Of a stretch of 64,000 bases of DNA, positions 1 to 9,372 are shown in pieces (positions within the stretch are counted from its first letter, which is position 1; each line of letters starts with the position of its first letter). The notes under the pieces are model-generated. The model worked only from the letters and a program-made list of their open reading frames with translations. It did no database searches and was not told the origin of the DNA. Both the position numbers and the translations under genes were made by a program. Source of the DNA: UBA11986 sp031402435 (GTDB lineage Bacteria; Bacteroidota; Ignavibacteria; UBA10030; UBA6906); NCBI GenBank assembly GCA_031402435.1, contig JANNSJ010000008.1:24265-88264 (forward strand), in the 5' to 3' direction.

Positions 1-64
1 CGCCTAAAACATTGCATCCAAATGGCAACCTCATCGTATATTGATTCCGGATCAACTTAATAAC

Positions 65-93
65 TTGAGAGAACGCCGGGAATTTTGTATCTT
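65..93 (+). promoter_or_regulatory. Sigma-70-like promoter of the MacAB-like efflux operon
   Basis: TTGAGA (65-70) and TATCTT (88-93) are separated by exactly 17 bases, and the first gene of the operon starts about 40 bases downstream. The same TATCTT -10 hexamer recurs in several other candidate promoters of this window, which strengthens the call. It is a prediction from spacing and hexamers only. Confidence 0.6.
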
Positions 94-134
94 GTTGTCA
101 CTTCAGTGCATTATCTGACCATACAGCGTTAATC

Positions 135-1328
135 ATGAGTTCATCTACAGAGACAGCCGACCTTTCAGGGCTTCGCATTAGCCGGGATAAACAGGATTCG
201 GAGAACAATAAGAACCCCAAAGTGAAGATCATTGTCGGGGCTGTTATCGTTCTTTTGCTTGGAACCGGTTACGTTTTGTTCCGGGGAAGTTTTGCGGCAA
301 CACCGGAAATCGAAGTAGCAACTGTGTCCCTCACGTTTCCTTCGCAGGCAAACGCTGTGTTGACGGCAAGCGGTTATGTCGTGGCCCAGCAAAAAGCAGC
401 GGTCGCATCCAAGGGCACCGGACGCTTGGAATACCTTGGAGTTCAAGAAGGTGACAAAGTAAAGAAAGGCCAGTTGATAGGCCGCCTGGAAGATCAGGAT
501 GTTATGGCCGCGCTTGCACGAGCAACTGCCGACCTCCATCTCGCGAAGGCTGATTCAGAAGATGCTCACCGGACATTTGAACGACAAAGATCTCTCTTCT
601 CATCCGGACTGACATCAAAGGCAGAGCTTGAAGGCACCGAAGCGCGCTTCAAGAGAGTCCTTGCCTCGATCATGTCTGCACAAGCCGCCGTCAGATCAGC
701 GGAAGTGTCGGTTGAGAACACGCGCATTCGCGCACCGTTTGATGGAACGGTTCTGACGAAGGATGCCGACGTTGGAGAAGTTGTGTCTTCATTCGGCGCA
801 TCATCCAACTCACGGGGCGCAGTGGTAACAATGGCCGATATGTCGTCACTCGAAGTTGAAGCCGACGTATCCGAATCAAATATTACCCGCGTGAAGATCG
901 GGCAACCGGTGGAAATTGTTCTGGATGCATATCCCGAAGTGCGCTATCAAGGTTACGTTGGCAAGATCGTACCCACCGCAGACAGGGCGAAAGCAACCGT
1001 GCTGACGAAAGTCCGATTCATGGAACGAGACGAGCGTGTGCTTCCTGAAATGAGCGCCAAGGTGACGTTCCTCTCAAAGGAATTGGACAAGGCAACAGCA
1101 CAAGCGCCTCCCAAACTCACATTGCCTTCATCCGCAATCGTCAACCGGAATGGAGCCAACGTTGTGTTGTTAGTGCGTGAAGGCGTTGTAACCGAAACAC
1201 CTGTGAAGACGGGTGACCAAATTGGAGCGAGGATTGAGATACGAGAAGGCGTGATGCAAGGCGACCAGGTCGTTGCTCGTCCCGACCCTACACTTACTTC
1301 CGGCTCAAAGATCAAAGTAAAACCCTGA
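135..1328 (+). CDS. HlyD/MacA-type periplasmic adaptor of an ABC efflux system
   Basis: A membrane-fusion protein that would link an inner-membrane ABC transporter to an outer-membrane channel. After a hydrophilic N-terminus of about 30 residues there is one membrane anchor (about 34-52). A lipoyl-like half follows (about 76-125, with the GDKVKKGQLIGRLED pattern), then a charged alpha-helical hairpin (about 125-195), the second lipoyl half beginning RIRAPFDGTV, and a beta-barrel/membrane-proximal part. Length (397 aa) is normal for the family. It is first in an operon with an ATPase and two FtsX-type permeases (gaps of 54, 33 and 123 bases), the layout of MacAB-like systems. No TolC gene lies beside it; one is in the RND operon at 27.4 kb. 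The substrate cannot be inferred. Confidence 0.9.
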   Translation: MSSSTETADLSGLRISRDKQDSENNKNPKVKIIVGAVIVLLLGTGYVLFRGSFAATPEIEVATVSLTFPSQANAVLTASGYVVAQQKAAVASKGTGRLEYLGVQEGDKVKKGQLIGRLEDQDVMAALARATADLHLAKADSEDAHRTFERQRSLFSSGLTSKAELEGTEARFKRVLASIMSAQAAVRSAEVSVENTRIRAPFDGTVLTKDADVGEVVSSFGASSNSRGAVVTMADMSSLEVEADVSESNITRVKIGQPVEIVLDAYPEVRYQGYVGKIVPTADRAKATVLTKVRFMERDERVLPEMSAKVTFLSKELDKATAQAPPKLTLPSSAIVNRNGANVVLLVREGVVTETPVKTGDQIGARIEIREGVMQGDQVVARPDPTLTSGSKIKVKP

Positions 1329-1382
1329 TACATGAATACACTTGTTCAACCATCCACACTTGTTACTCCACGGGAGAACCAG

Positions 1383-2069
1383 ATGTCCGAACCAAACAAT
1401 CAACTCATACACGTCAAGAACGTCACGAAGAAGTATTTCCGGGACCGACTTGAGATTCCTGTCCTGACGAACATCTCGCTGTCGGTGCCTGAGGGAGAGT
1501 TCCTCGCTCTGATGGGCCCGTCGGGATCAGGAAAGACAACACTTCTGAACCTCATTGCCGGGATTGATCGTCCGACAGGCGGCCAGATCATCGTCAACGG
1601 TCAGGATATCTCATCGCTCAATGAGAAAGCGATGGCAAAGTGGCGGGCACAGCACGTCGGGTTTATCTTCCAGTTCTATAATCTTCTGCCGGTGTTGACT
1701 GCGTTTGAGAATGTGGAACTTCCTCTCCTCCTGACCAATCTCTCCAAGCAGGAACGGAAGAAGCAAGTCGAGCTTGCGCTCACACTTGTTGGGCTTGGTG
1801 ATCGGATGCGACACTACCCCAAACAACTCTCAGGCGGACAAGAACAGCGGGTTGCAATCGCACGAGCCATCGTCACAGACCCGACGATCCTGGTTGCTGA
1901 CGAGCCAACAGGAGATCTCGACAAGAACTCGGCTGCAGAAATCATGACGCTGCTGGACAGGCTGAACAAGGAGTTCAAGAAGACGATCATCATGGTTACA
2001 CATGATCCGCGTGCAGCGGAGAAGGCAAAGAAGGTTATGCACCTCGACAAGGGCGAACTCACGAATTAG
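1383..2069 (+). CDS. ABC transporter ATP-binding protein (MacB/LolD/FtsE type)
   Basis: The cytoplasmic ATPase that powers the two FtsX-like permeases downstream. Visible motifs are Walker A GPSGSGKT, Q-loop FIFQFYNLLP, signature LSGGQ (followed by E where Q is usual), Walker B ILVADEPTGDLD and the switch histidine in MVTHD. This is the MacB/LolD/FtsE class (type VII ABC systems). An upstream in-frame ATG at 1332 exists, but the start at 1383 is preferred: GGGAGA sits 6 bases before it and the protein then begins just before the first beta-strand (LIHVKNV). The protein lacks a fused permease, so the permease function is supplied by the next two genes. Confidence 0.92.
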   Translation: MSEPNNQLIHVKNVTKKYFRDRLEIPVLTNISLSVPEGEFLALMGPSGSGKTTLLNLIAGIDRPTGGQIIVNGQDISSLNEKAMAKWRAQHVGFIFQFYNLLPVLTAFENVELPLLLTNLSKQERKKQVELALTLVGLGDRMRHYPKQLSGGQEQRVAIARAIVTDPTILVADEPTGDLDKNSAAEIMTLLDRLNKEFKKTIIMVTHDPRAAEKAKKVMHLDKGELTN

Positions 2070-2102
2070 ATTCCAAGTCCAAGCCTCCTAAGGGTTACCT
2101 CT

Positions 2103-3263
2103 ATGAGAATTCTGAAACTCATCATCCGAAACGTGCTACGCCACAAACTACGCAGCACACTGACCATCATTGGGATTGCAATCGCCGTGATGTTCTTCGG
2201 CATCCTCAGAACAGTCGTTGATGCATGGCATGCCGGTGTGGAAGCTTCAGCTGTGAACCGGTTGATTACACGCCATGCCGTATCGTTCATCTTCCCCCTT
2301 CCGTATTCATACCGTGAGCAGATTGCGCGGGTTCCCGGCGTATCCCGCGTGACGTTTGCCAATTGGTTTCAGGGGATTTACATCGACCAGAGCCAGTTCT
2401 TTGCGCGCATGGCGATCGAGGCGGATACCTACTTCGACGCATATCCTGAGTTCATCGTCGACAAGGATCAACTGGAAGCATTCAAGAGGGAGCGTAACGC
2501 CTGCGTTATCGGGCAGAAGATCGCTGACCAATACAAGCTCAAGATTGGCGACGTCATGCCGATCGAGGGGGATATTTATCCCGGCAGATACGAGTTTGTT
2601 GTGCGGGCGATTTACAAACCAAGGGATGAGAAAACGGACGCAACGCAGATGCTCTTCCATTGGACGTACCTTGATGAACGACTGAAGCAGGACCAGCCCA
2701 CCAGGGCCGGCAATGTGGGATGGTACGTCATGACAATCAGTGATCCTGCCAAGGCTCCGCAAATCTCCCAAACCATCGATGAGATGTTCAAGAACTCGCG
2801 GGCGGAAACAAAATCGGAGACTGAAGCCGCCTTCCAGCAGAGCTTCGTTTCCATGTCCGGCGCAATTCTCACAGCAATGAATTTTATCGCGTTCGTGATC
2901 ATAGGTGTCATCCTGCTCGTCCTTGGCAATACCATGGTGATGACCGCCCGCGAACGCATTCGTGAATACGCGGTCCTGAAAACGCTCGGCTTTACGAAGC
3001 AGCACCTGATCGGTCTGATTGCAGGCGAATCGCTTGCCATTTCGATTTTGGGCGGGATTCTCGGCTTGTTCCTGATGTTCCCAATGGTCGAGGGAATCGG
3101 GGCAAATATCCCACAAGGGATGTTTCCCATCTTTGATGTTACGCGAACGACATTGATCCTCGCAGGCTCGTCTGCGATTGTTGTGGGTATCGTTGCCTCG
3201 CTGTTCCCGATCTGGCGCGCCACGTCGATGAAGATTGTCGACGGCTTGCGGCAAATCGGCTAG
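2103..3263 (+). CDS. FtsX/MacB-like ABC permease
   Basis: Inner-membrane permease of a mechanotransmitting ABC transporter. The protein has one N-terminal membrane helix (about 15-38), a large periplasmic MacB-like core (about 40-245), and three C-terminal helices (about 255-285, 305-330, 345-372), the standard four-helix FtsX topology. RERIREYAVLKTLG between helices 2 and 3 matches the coupling region that contacts the ATPase. It sits 33 bases after the ATPase gene and is paralogous to the next gene, so the two probably form a heterodimer. The substrate is unknown. Confidence 0.88.
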   Translation: MRILKLIIRNVLRHKLRSTLTIIGIAIAVMFFGILRTVVDAWHAGVEASAVNRLITRHAVSFIFPLPYSYREQIARVPGVSRVTFANWFQGIYIDQSQFFARMAIEADTYFDAYPEFIVDKDQLEAFKRERNACVIGQKIADQYKLKIGDVMPIEGDIYPGRYEFVVRAIYKPRDEKTDATQMLFHWTYLDERLKQDQPTRAGNVGWYVMTISDPAKAPQISQTIDEMFKNSRAETKSETEAAFQQSFVSMSGAILTAMNFIAFVIIGVILLVLGNTMVMTARERIREYAVLKTLGFTKQHLIGLIAGESLAISILGGILGLFLMFPMVEGIGANIPQGMFPIFDVTRTTLILAGSSAIVVGIVASLFPIWRATSMKIVDGLRQIG

Positions 3264-3338
3264 GAGCGAGTCGAAACATCTCATCCACGAATGACTCGAA
3301 AAAACAAGAACCTGAAAAGAAGAACATAGGACATTTCC

Positions 3339-3367
3339 CTTCGTGCTGCTTAGTGTTCTTCGTGGAC
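3339..3367. repeat. CTTCGTG/TTCTTCGTGG-type intergenic repeat fragment
   Basis: The 123-base gap between the two permease genes contains a tract of CTTCGTG-like units (CTTCGTGCTGCTTAGTG then TTCTTCGTGGAC). Read on the minus strand it gives a spurious peptide of the NTKxHEG type. From memory, such units recur between genes in many unrelated genomes. Only one short copy is visible here, so the assignment is tentative. Confidence 0.35.
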
Positions 3368-3386
3368 AATAAAAGGAAAGAATCGC

Positions 3387-4559
3387 ATGAGAATACCTTT
3401 CATCTACAGTATCCGTAATCTTTTCACACGCAAGCTGACTGCGTCCCTGACGATACTCGGCGTTGCCCTGGTGGTGTTCGTGTTCGCTGCGGTTCTGATG
3501 CTTGCATATGGCGTCGAGAAAACGCTTGTCGCTACCGGTTCAGACGATAACGTCATCATGTTACGCAAGGGCTCAGACACGGAACTCGTCAGCGGCATCG
3601 ACAGAGACCTGATGAACACCATCATGGCTCTTCCTGCGATTGCGACCGGACCGGACGGAAAACCCCTCGCCTCATCGGAGGTGGTCACCATTATCAACCT
3701 GCAGAAAATCGCCAACAACGACATGGGGAACATTACTGTGCGCGGGGTTGCGCCCGAAGCGTTTGTACTACGACCGGTAGTAACGCTGACAAGCGGACGT
3801 ATGTTTACCCAGGGTTCAAGGGAACTGATTGCAGGCGCAAACATCAACAAGCGCTTCCAGGGTGCGCAAATTGGCCAGACCATCAAGTTTAGCGGCGACC
3901 TGTGGACGATCGTGGGTGTGTTTGATGCAAACGGAACCGGGTTTGATTCAGAAGTGTGGGGAGATGTTGACCAGCTTTTGGGAGCGCTGAACAGGCGTGG
4001 AGCGTTCTCTGCCGTTACATTGAAGTTGAAGGATAAGAATGAGTTTGAAGCGTTAAAAAAGACCATGGAGTCGGACAACCGACTGCAGACAATCAAAGTA
4101 GAACGTGAAAAAGAGTATTACGAGCGCCAATCAAAGTTTATGGCGATTTTCATCAGAGTGCTTGGACTGGTGATTACCATTGGGTTCAGTGTCGGTGCCA
4201 TCATTGGCGCGATGATTACAATGTACGCCGCTGTCGCCAACCGCACAGTCGAAATTGGTACTCTACGGGCACTGGGCTTCCAACGATCCAGTATCCTCAT
4301 TACATTTCTGCTTGAATCGATCTTTCTTTCCCTTGTTGGCGGGCTTGCCGGATTGCTCATCGCATCCGGCCTTCAGTTCTTCACCATCTCAACGGTGAAT
4401 TTTGGAACATTCGCAGAGCTGGCTTTCAGCTTCACACTCTCGTCGAAAATTGTTATTTACTCTCTCGTTTTCGCTGTAGCTATGGGAGTGATAGGCGGAT
4501 TCCTCCCGGCTGCACGTGCTTCGCGTTTGAGCATTCTCGATGCGTTGCGTGCATCGTAG
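3387..4559 (+). CDS. FtsX/MacB-like ABC permease (second subunit)
   Basis: A second four-helix permease of the same family: N-terminal helix (about 18-38), periplasmic MacB_PCD-like domain (about 40-245), and helices around 255-290, 305-335 and 350-375. The coupling segment reads NRTVEIGTLRALGFQ. AAAGGAAAG precedes the start. It is the last gene of the efflux operon and ends just before a strong bidirectional terminator. Having two different permeases with one ATPase suggests a heterodimeric transporter, a common arrangement in Bacteroidota-type genomes. Confidence 0.88.
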   Translation: MRIPFIYSIRNLFTRKLTASLTILGVALVVFVFAAVLMLAYGVEKTLVATGSDDNVIMLRKGSDTELVSGIDRDLMNTIMALPAIATGPDGKPLASSEVVTIINLQKIANNDMGNITVRGVAPEAFVLRPVVTLTSGRMFTQGSRELIAGANINKRFQGAQIGQTIKFSGDLWTIVGVFDANGTGFDSEVWGDVDQLLGALNRRGAFSAVTLKLKDKNEFEALKKTMESDNRLQTIKVEREKEYYERQSKFMAIFIRVLGLVITIGFSVGAIIGAMITMYAAVANRTVEIGTLRALGFQRSSILITFLLESIFLSLVGGLAGLLIASGLQFFTISTVNFGTFAELAFSFTLSSKIVIYSLVFAVAMGVIGGFLPAARASRLSILDALRAS

Positions 4560-4593
4560 CGCGAATCAGCGATACCTTGACTCAACGAAACAC

Positions 4594-4621
4594 AAAAGCC
4601 GACAAAGGGTCGGCTTTTTCT
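4594..4621. terminator. Bidirectional intrinsic terminator between the efflux and heme operons
   Basis: AAAAGCCGAC (4594-4603) pairs with GTCGGCTTTT (4609-4618) around a 5-base loop. The T-run on the right serves the plus-strand permease gene. The matching A-run on the left becomes a U-run for the convergent minus-strand hemL. Confidence 0.85.
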
Positions 4622-4640
4622 TTGACGCCAGCTGAGTATT

Positions 4641-5933
4641 TCAAGCCCAAGCGTGTTTTAGTGCTTCCCTGTTTGCCTCCACTGTTCTCTCAATATCATC
4701 CGGCGTATGCGCGATAGAGACAAACCCCGCCTCGAACTGCGAGGGCGCAAGATAAATTCCCAACTCCAGCATCTTCCGGAAGTACGTCCCGAACCGCTTT
4801 GTGTCGGATGCAGCCGCCGTTTGGTAATCCACAACGGTCTTGTCCGTCAAGAACAGCGTGGACATTGAGCCAACACGGTTTTGCGTGAGTGGAAGTCCAA
4901 GCTCTGTGATGTTCTGTGCAATGCCATCTGCAAGCCGGGCGGAGAGTTGCTCGAGCTTCTGATAGAACGACGCATCGCTCTTGAGAATGGAAAGTGTTTC
5001 GTACCCGGCAGTCATTGCCAACGGATTGCCGGAGAGTGTCCCGGCCTGATACATCGGTCCGCTCGGCGCCACGAGTTCCATGATTTCCTTCTTCCCTCCA
5101 TACGCACCAACAGGCAATCCTCCACCGATGATTTTCCCAAGTGTGGTAAGGTCGGGCGTAATGCCATAGAGTTGTTGTGCACCTCCTAAAGCAACACGGA
5201 AACCTGTCATCACTTCGTCAAAGATCAACACGATCCCGTTCTGCGTGCAAAGCTGACGAAGTTCTTCGAGAAACCCCTTCACCGGAGGAACGCACCCCAT
5301 GTTTCCCACCACAGGTTCGACGATGATTGCTGAAATCTGATCCGGGCTCTGATCGATCAATGCTCTGACTGAGTCAAGATTATTGTACTGCGCATTAAGC
5401 GTACACGATGCAACTCCTGAAGGAACACCCGGACTATCCGGTACGCCTAGCGTCATGGCACCGGAGCCGGCTTTGACGAGAAACGAATCACCATGTCCGT
5501 GATAGCATCCTTCGAACTTGATGATCTTCTCCCGCTTCGTATAGGCACGCACAAGACGAATCGCACTCATCGTCGCCTCGGTGCCGGAGTTCACCATCCT
5601 CACCATCTCAATGGAAGGCATGATGGAGCAGATCAGCTCTGCCATCTTCACTTCAAGCTCGGTGGGAGCGCCGAAGCTTGTGCCTGATTCGGCTACACGT
5701 TTAAGGGCTTCGATCACACGGGGGTGCGCGTGACCGAGAATCATCGGTCCCCACGAGCCGACATAGTCGATGAATTCATTCCCATCAACGTCCCATATCT
5801 TCGAGCCTGCCGCTTTCTTAATGAAGATGGGATTGCGACCAACGGATTTGAATGCACGGACGGGCGAGTTAACGCCGCCGGGGATTCTCTCTCTGGCGGA
5901 TGCGAAGAGTTTATCAGAATTAGTCGTGTTCAC
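4641..5933 (-). CDS. hemL: Glutamate-1-semialdehyde 2,1-aminomutase
   Basis: PLP enzyme that converts glutamate-1-semialdehyde to 5-aminolevulinate, the second step of the C5 heme pathway in the cytoplasm. The N-terminus has PGGVNSPVRAF, typical of the family. The cofactor region shows FDEVMTGFR, and the Schiff-base lysine is in LGKIIGGGLPVGAYGG. NSGTEATMSAIRLARA-like and CYHGHGD motifs are present. Length (430 aa) is normal. It is the last gene of the ten-gene heme operon, 39 bases after hemB, and is followed by the bidirectional terminator. Confidence 0.97.
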   Translation of the reverse strand: MNTTNSDKLFASARERIPGGVNSPVRAFKSVGRNPIFIKKAAGSKIWDVDGNEFIDYVGSWGPMILGHAHPRVIEALKRVAESGTSFGAPTELEVKMAELICSIMPSIEMVRMVNSGTEATMSAIRLVRAYTKREKIIKFEGCYHGHGDSFLVKAGSGAMTLGVPDSPGVPSGVASCTLNAQYNNLDSVRALIDQSPDQISAIIVEPVVGNMGCVPPVKGFLEELRQLCTQNGIVLIFDEVMTGFRVALGGAQQLYGITPDLTTLGKIIGGGLPVGAYGGKKEIMELVAPSGPMYQAGTLSGNPLAMTAGYETLSILKSDASFYQKLEQLSARLADGIAQNITELGLPLTQNRVGSMSTLFLTDKTVVDYQTAAASDTKRFGTYFRKMLELGIYLAPSQFEAGFVSIAHTPDDIERTVEANREALKHAWA

Positions 5934-5972
5934 GACTTGGATGTTTTTGTGTTTGGGTTACCATGGTTTAGC

Positions 5973-6977
5973 TCAACGCTGCCGGTCGATGTATTGGGAC
6001 GCTTCTTTTGCAAAGTACGTGAGGATCATATCCGCTCCAGCGCGCTTGATGCCCGTGAGCATCTCCATCATCACACGCTCACCGTCAATCCAGCCGTTCT
6101 TTGCAGCAGCCTTCACCATCGAATACTCGCCACTCACATTGTAAGCCGCTGTCGGCATTCCGAACTGTTGCTTCACTCTGTAGAGAACATCAAGGTAGGG
6201 CATGGCAGGCTTCACCATCACGATGTCTGCACCTTCCTGAATATCTTGAGCAACCTCTCGCATCGCCTCATTAACATTGGCAGGGTCCATCTGGTGCGAG
6301 CGACGGTCGCCGAACTTCGGTGTGCTCTCTGCCGCCTCACGGAAGGGCCCGTAGAATCCGGAAGCATATTTTGCAGCGTAGGACATGATGGGAATGTTCA
6401 GGAAACCGTTCTCGTCAAGAATGCTCCGTATTGCTCTTACCCTTCCATCAAACATGTCAGAAGGAGCGATGACATCGGCACCAGCCTGGGCGTGCGTGAG
6501 AGCTTCACGCGCCAGCAGCTCAATCGATTCATCGTTGACAATCTCATCTCCACGCACAATGCCGCAATGGCCGTGCGACGTGTATTCGCACAAGCATACG
6601 TCAGTGATGACAACGAGTTCAGGTACTTCCTTCTTGATTGCGCGGACTGCCTGCTGCACGACACCAAGCTCATCATAGGCGCCAGATCCGACTTCATCCT
6701 TCTCCTCCGGAATACCGAAAAGAATCACGGCAGGAATACCAAGCGTCTTCACCGCCACACATTCACGTACGATCTCATCTACGGACATCTGGTAGACATT
6801 GGCCATGGATGAGACTTCCTTCTTCACTTTTGCTCCGGGAACCACGAAGAGAGGATAGATAAAGTCGTTCTTCGAGAGTTCAGTCTCGCGTACCATTGAC
6901 CGGAGAGCAGCCGTCATGCGAGTTCGTCGAAGTCGGGAGATGGGGAATGTGCCGACATTTGTTTCAATAACGCTCAT
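5973..6977 (-). CDS. hemB: Porphobilinogen synthase (5-aminolevulinate dehydratase)
   Basis: Condenses two 5-aminolevulinate molecules into porphobilinogen. The active-site lysines are in SYAAKYASGFYGPFREA and MVKPAMPYLD. The metal-site segment DVCLCEYTSHGHCG carries three cysteines, the pattern of zinc-dependent enzymes rather than the Asp-rich magnesium-only type. Length (334 aa) is usual. It starts 3 bases after the end of hemY and is second to last in the operon. Confidence 0.97.
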   Translation of the reverse strand: MSVIETNVGTFPISRLRRTRMTAALRSMVRETELSKNDFIYPLFVVPGAKVKKEVSSMANVYQMSVDEIVRECVAVKTLGIPAVILFGIPEEKDEVGSGAYDELGVVQQAVRAIKKEVPELVVITDVCLCEYTSHGHCGIVRGDEIVNDESIELLAREALTHAQAGADVIAPSDMFDGRVRAIRSILDENGFLNIPIMSYAAKYASGFYGPFREAAESTPKFGDRRSHQMDPANVNEAMREVAQDIQEGADIVMVKPAMPYLDVLYRVKQQFGMPTAAYNVSGEYSMVKAAAKNGWIDGERVMMEMLTGIKRAGADMILTYFAKEASQYIDRQR

Positions 6978-6979
6978 GG

Positions 6980-8395
6980 TTACACCTCATGCATTGTAGG
7001 TTGATGGGTAATGCTCTTCAAATATGACAAGAGATCCTCGGCAGTTCTTTCGCTGCTCATGACACAATCCCCTACGGAAATTCCTCCCCGGTAGTTGCTG
7101 CAGAAATACAATCCGGGATTCTCCTTCTCACAGTTCTCAATCTCTCCCAAGACGTTGTGATAACCAAGGTTGTATTGCGGGATGGCTTTGTTCCAACGAT
7201 TGATGCGCGTGTAGACTGGTGAACCGTTAACATTCATGATCGACGAAAGCTCTGACTGAACAACTGAAAGAACCTCTGCATCGTCGAGTTGCGTAAGCTC
7301 AGGCTGCCGGGCACCGCCGAGGAATGTCGTGAACGCAGCACATTCCGCTGAAGATCTGCCTTCAAAAAGAACCGATGACCAGATGGTGCCAAGGATCTTC
7401 CGCTTCTCAACAGCCGGAATCAGATAGCCAAATCCATCCAACGGGATACCGACCTGAGACTTTTTGTAGCCAAGGAATACTTCCACCACGGGAGGGTAGT
7501 AAATGTTACTCAATGTCGAGGACAAACCGGGTGAAAACGTCTTCACGAATTCGCTTGCAACGTATGCCGGCACGGACAGCACAACCGAAGCTGAGGTGAT
7601 CGTGTGTGATACACCTTGTGAAGTGTACGAGATTGTGAATGAGTTTCCGTCACCATTGGAAGAATTACCGGGCTTGATGGATTCGATGCGACAGCAATAC
7701 TGCACCGAGTCGCCGAGTTGCTTTGCAATCGCTTCGGGAAATGTTCCCATCCCCTTCACAAAGGAGAACATCTTCGCCCGATCCTTTGACTTCTCTGCCC
7801 GCGCTTTTCGCTCTTGCCGACCTTTGATCATACCTTTGATAAGGCCACCGTACTTCTCTTCAAGAGCGTAGAGCTTTGGAAAGGCGGATCGAACACTCAA
7901 CTGTTCGGGATTGCCTGCATATACTCCAGCCACGAACGGGTTAATGGCATAGTCAAGAAATTCCTTGCCCAACCGGCGCTCAACAAACCCGGCGATGGTT
8001 TCTTCTTTTTGTGCCTTCCCGATGAACGGTTCCTTCAACAGACGAAGCTTCCCTCCCACTGTCCACAACGATGAGCCCAGAAAAGCTCCGGCAGACATTG
8101 GCAATGCATGAAGCCTGCCATCTCTCAAGATGTATCTCTTGTTGGCAGCATCATTCGCATACCGGAGTTGTTCAACGATACCCAACTCATCAAAGAGGTG
8201 TTGAAAGAGGGGAGTCGTTTCGAGAGCACTATTTGGTCCACTTTCGATCAGCCAATCTCCGTCGGTCACGGTACGCATCGTGCCACCTGGGTGAGCATCC
8301 TTCTCCAATACCGTGACATTCACACCGGAGCGATGCAATCGCCATGCGACGGTCAACCCTGAAATGCCTGCCCCTATGACGACTACGTTGCCCAT
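6980..8395 (-). CDS. hemY: Oxygen-dependent protoporphyrinogen oxidase (HemY type)
   Basis: FAD enzyme that oxidises protoporphyrinogen IX to protoporphyrin IX. The N-terminal dinucleotide fold reads VVIGAGISGLTVAWRL, followed by an acidic loop (VLEKDAHPGG). The C-terminal FAD segment reads NYRGGISVGDCV. 471 residues is typical of HemY. Its start overlaps the end of hemH by 13 bases. HemY-like proteins of Gram-positives can act on coproporphyrinogen, but the presence of hemF and a classic ferrochelatase here argues for the protoporphyrin route. No flavodoxin-like HemG or HemJ is seen in the window. Confidence 0.92.
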   Translation of the reverse strand: MGNVVVIGAGISGLTVAWRLHRSGVNVTVLEKDAHPGGTMRTVTDGDWLIESGPNSALETTPLFQHLFDELGIVEQLRYANDAANKRYILRDGRLHALPMSAGAFLGSSLWTVGGKLRLLKEPFIGKAQKEETIAGFVERRLGKEFLDYAINPFVAGVYAGNPEQLSVRSAFPKLYALEEKYGGLIKGMIKGRQERKARAEKSKDRAKMFSFVKGMGTFPEAIAKQLGDSVQYCCRIESIKPGNSSNGDGNSFTISYTSQGVSHTITSASVVLSVPAYVASEFVKTFSPGLSSTLSNIYYPPVVEVFLGYKKSQVGIPLDGFGYLIPAVEKRKILGTIWSSVLFEGRSSAECAAFTTFLGGARQPELTQLDDAEVLSVVQSELSSIMNVNGSPVYTRINRWNKAIPQYNLGYHNVLGEIENCEKENPGLYFCSNYRGGISVGDCVMSSERTAEDLLSYLKSITHQPTMHEV

Positions 8396-9372
8396 TGCTT
8401 CACTTTCGTTTGTACAATGTCTGCGAGCGCCCCGATGAAATACGGGTTTGTGTTTAATCCGGGACTCATGTCGAAGTGTTTGATGCCAAGGTGCTTCGCT
8501 TCTTCCCTCGTCTCGATATTGATTTCCCAGAGCGTCTCGCTGTGATCCGACACGAACGCAATGGGGATGACAATCATGTGCGTGACGTTCTCCGCCGCCA
8601 GTTTCTCAACTGTATCATCGAGCGAAGGTTTGATCCATTGTTCCGGCCCGACCTTGCTCTGATAGCAGAGGTGATGCGCGAGCCCAAAGTTCCCCTCTTT
8701 CACAACAGCATTGTACGTGCGGATGATCTGCGATTGGTAGGGGTCTCCCGCCTTCACCAGCTTCATCGGTGTGCCGTGTGCGCTGAAGACAAGATTGACC
8801 TTTGACCTCTCAGCAGCCTTTACGCGCTTCAATGCAATATTGATGTTGCGGACGAGCGCCTTGATATACAACGGATGTTCACAGTACTCCTCGACAACAT
8901 CAATGCTCAAGCCGTTCACTCCTTGCTGGTGGACAATCCTCTTCCACTCATTCACGCTTGATCCTGTTGTGGTCTTTGAGAAGTGCGGATACAACGGCAA
9001 CAGCAATACCCTTTCCACACCCGACCGACGCATCTCTTCGATAGCAATATCCGTCATCGGATTCCAGTAGCGCATCGCTATTGCTATTTTGCAATTGACT
9101 TTGCCTTGCAGAGCTTTTTCGAGAGCCTTCGCTTGTCGTGTCGTAAGATTCAGAATTGGAGATTTGCTGCCGATCCGCTTGTAGAATTCCCGGACCTTTG
9201 GCGCCCGACTACGGGAAATGTACCTTGCGAGAGGCTTGCGGAACAGGAATGCCAATGGCAAATCAATAATGTCCGGATCGCAGAACAAGTTGTAAAGAAA
9301 CGGTTCAACACTTTCAAGCGAATCAGGTCCGCCGAGCTGAAGCAACACGATGCCGATGGGTTTGTCGTTCAT
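8383..9372 (-). CDS. hemH: Ferrochelatase
   Basis: Inserts ferrous iron into protoporphyrin IX, the last step to heme. The catalytic histidine lies in VFSAHGTP and the conserved acid in SDHSETLWEI. The N-terminus IGIVLLQLGGPDSLE is typical. The ATG at 9370-9372 overlaps the hemF stop in an ATGA arrangement, so it is preferred over an upstream alternative at 9384. No extra cysteine-rich tail for an Fe-S cluster is evident. It is followed directly by hemY. Confidence 0.96.
   Translation of the reverse strand: MNDKPIGIVLLQLGGPDSLESVEPFLYNLFCDPDIIDLPLAFLFRKPLARYISRSRAPKVREFYKRIGSKSPILNLTTRQAKALEKALQGKVNCKIAIAMRYWNPMTDIAIEEMRRSGVERVLLLPLYPHFSKTTTGSSVNEWKRIVHQQGVNGLSIDVVEEYCEHPLYIKALVRNINIALKRVKAAERSKVNLVFSAHGTPMKLVKAGDPYQSQIIRTYNAVVKEGNFGLAHHLCYQSKVGPEQWIKPSLDDTVEKLAAENVTHMIVIPIAFVSDHSETLWEINIETREEAKHLGIKHFDMSPGLNTNPYFIGALADIVQTKVKQWAT

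Noticed and set aside
2307..3284. A 325-codon minus-strand open frame opposite the first permease
   Set aside because: It is antisense to a well-supported FtsX-type gene and shows no recognisable fold.
5724..6812. A 362-codon plus-strand open frame opposite hemL and hemB
   Set aside because: It is antisense to two clear heme genes, its translation has no domain pattern, and it bridges two genes, as expected for a chance shadow frame.
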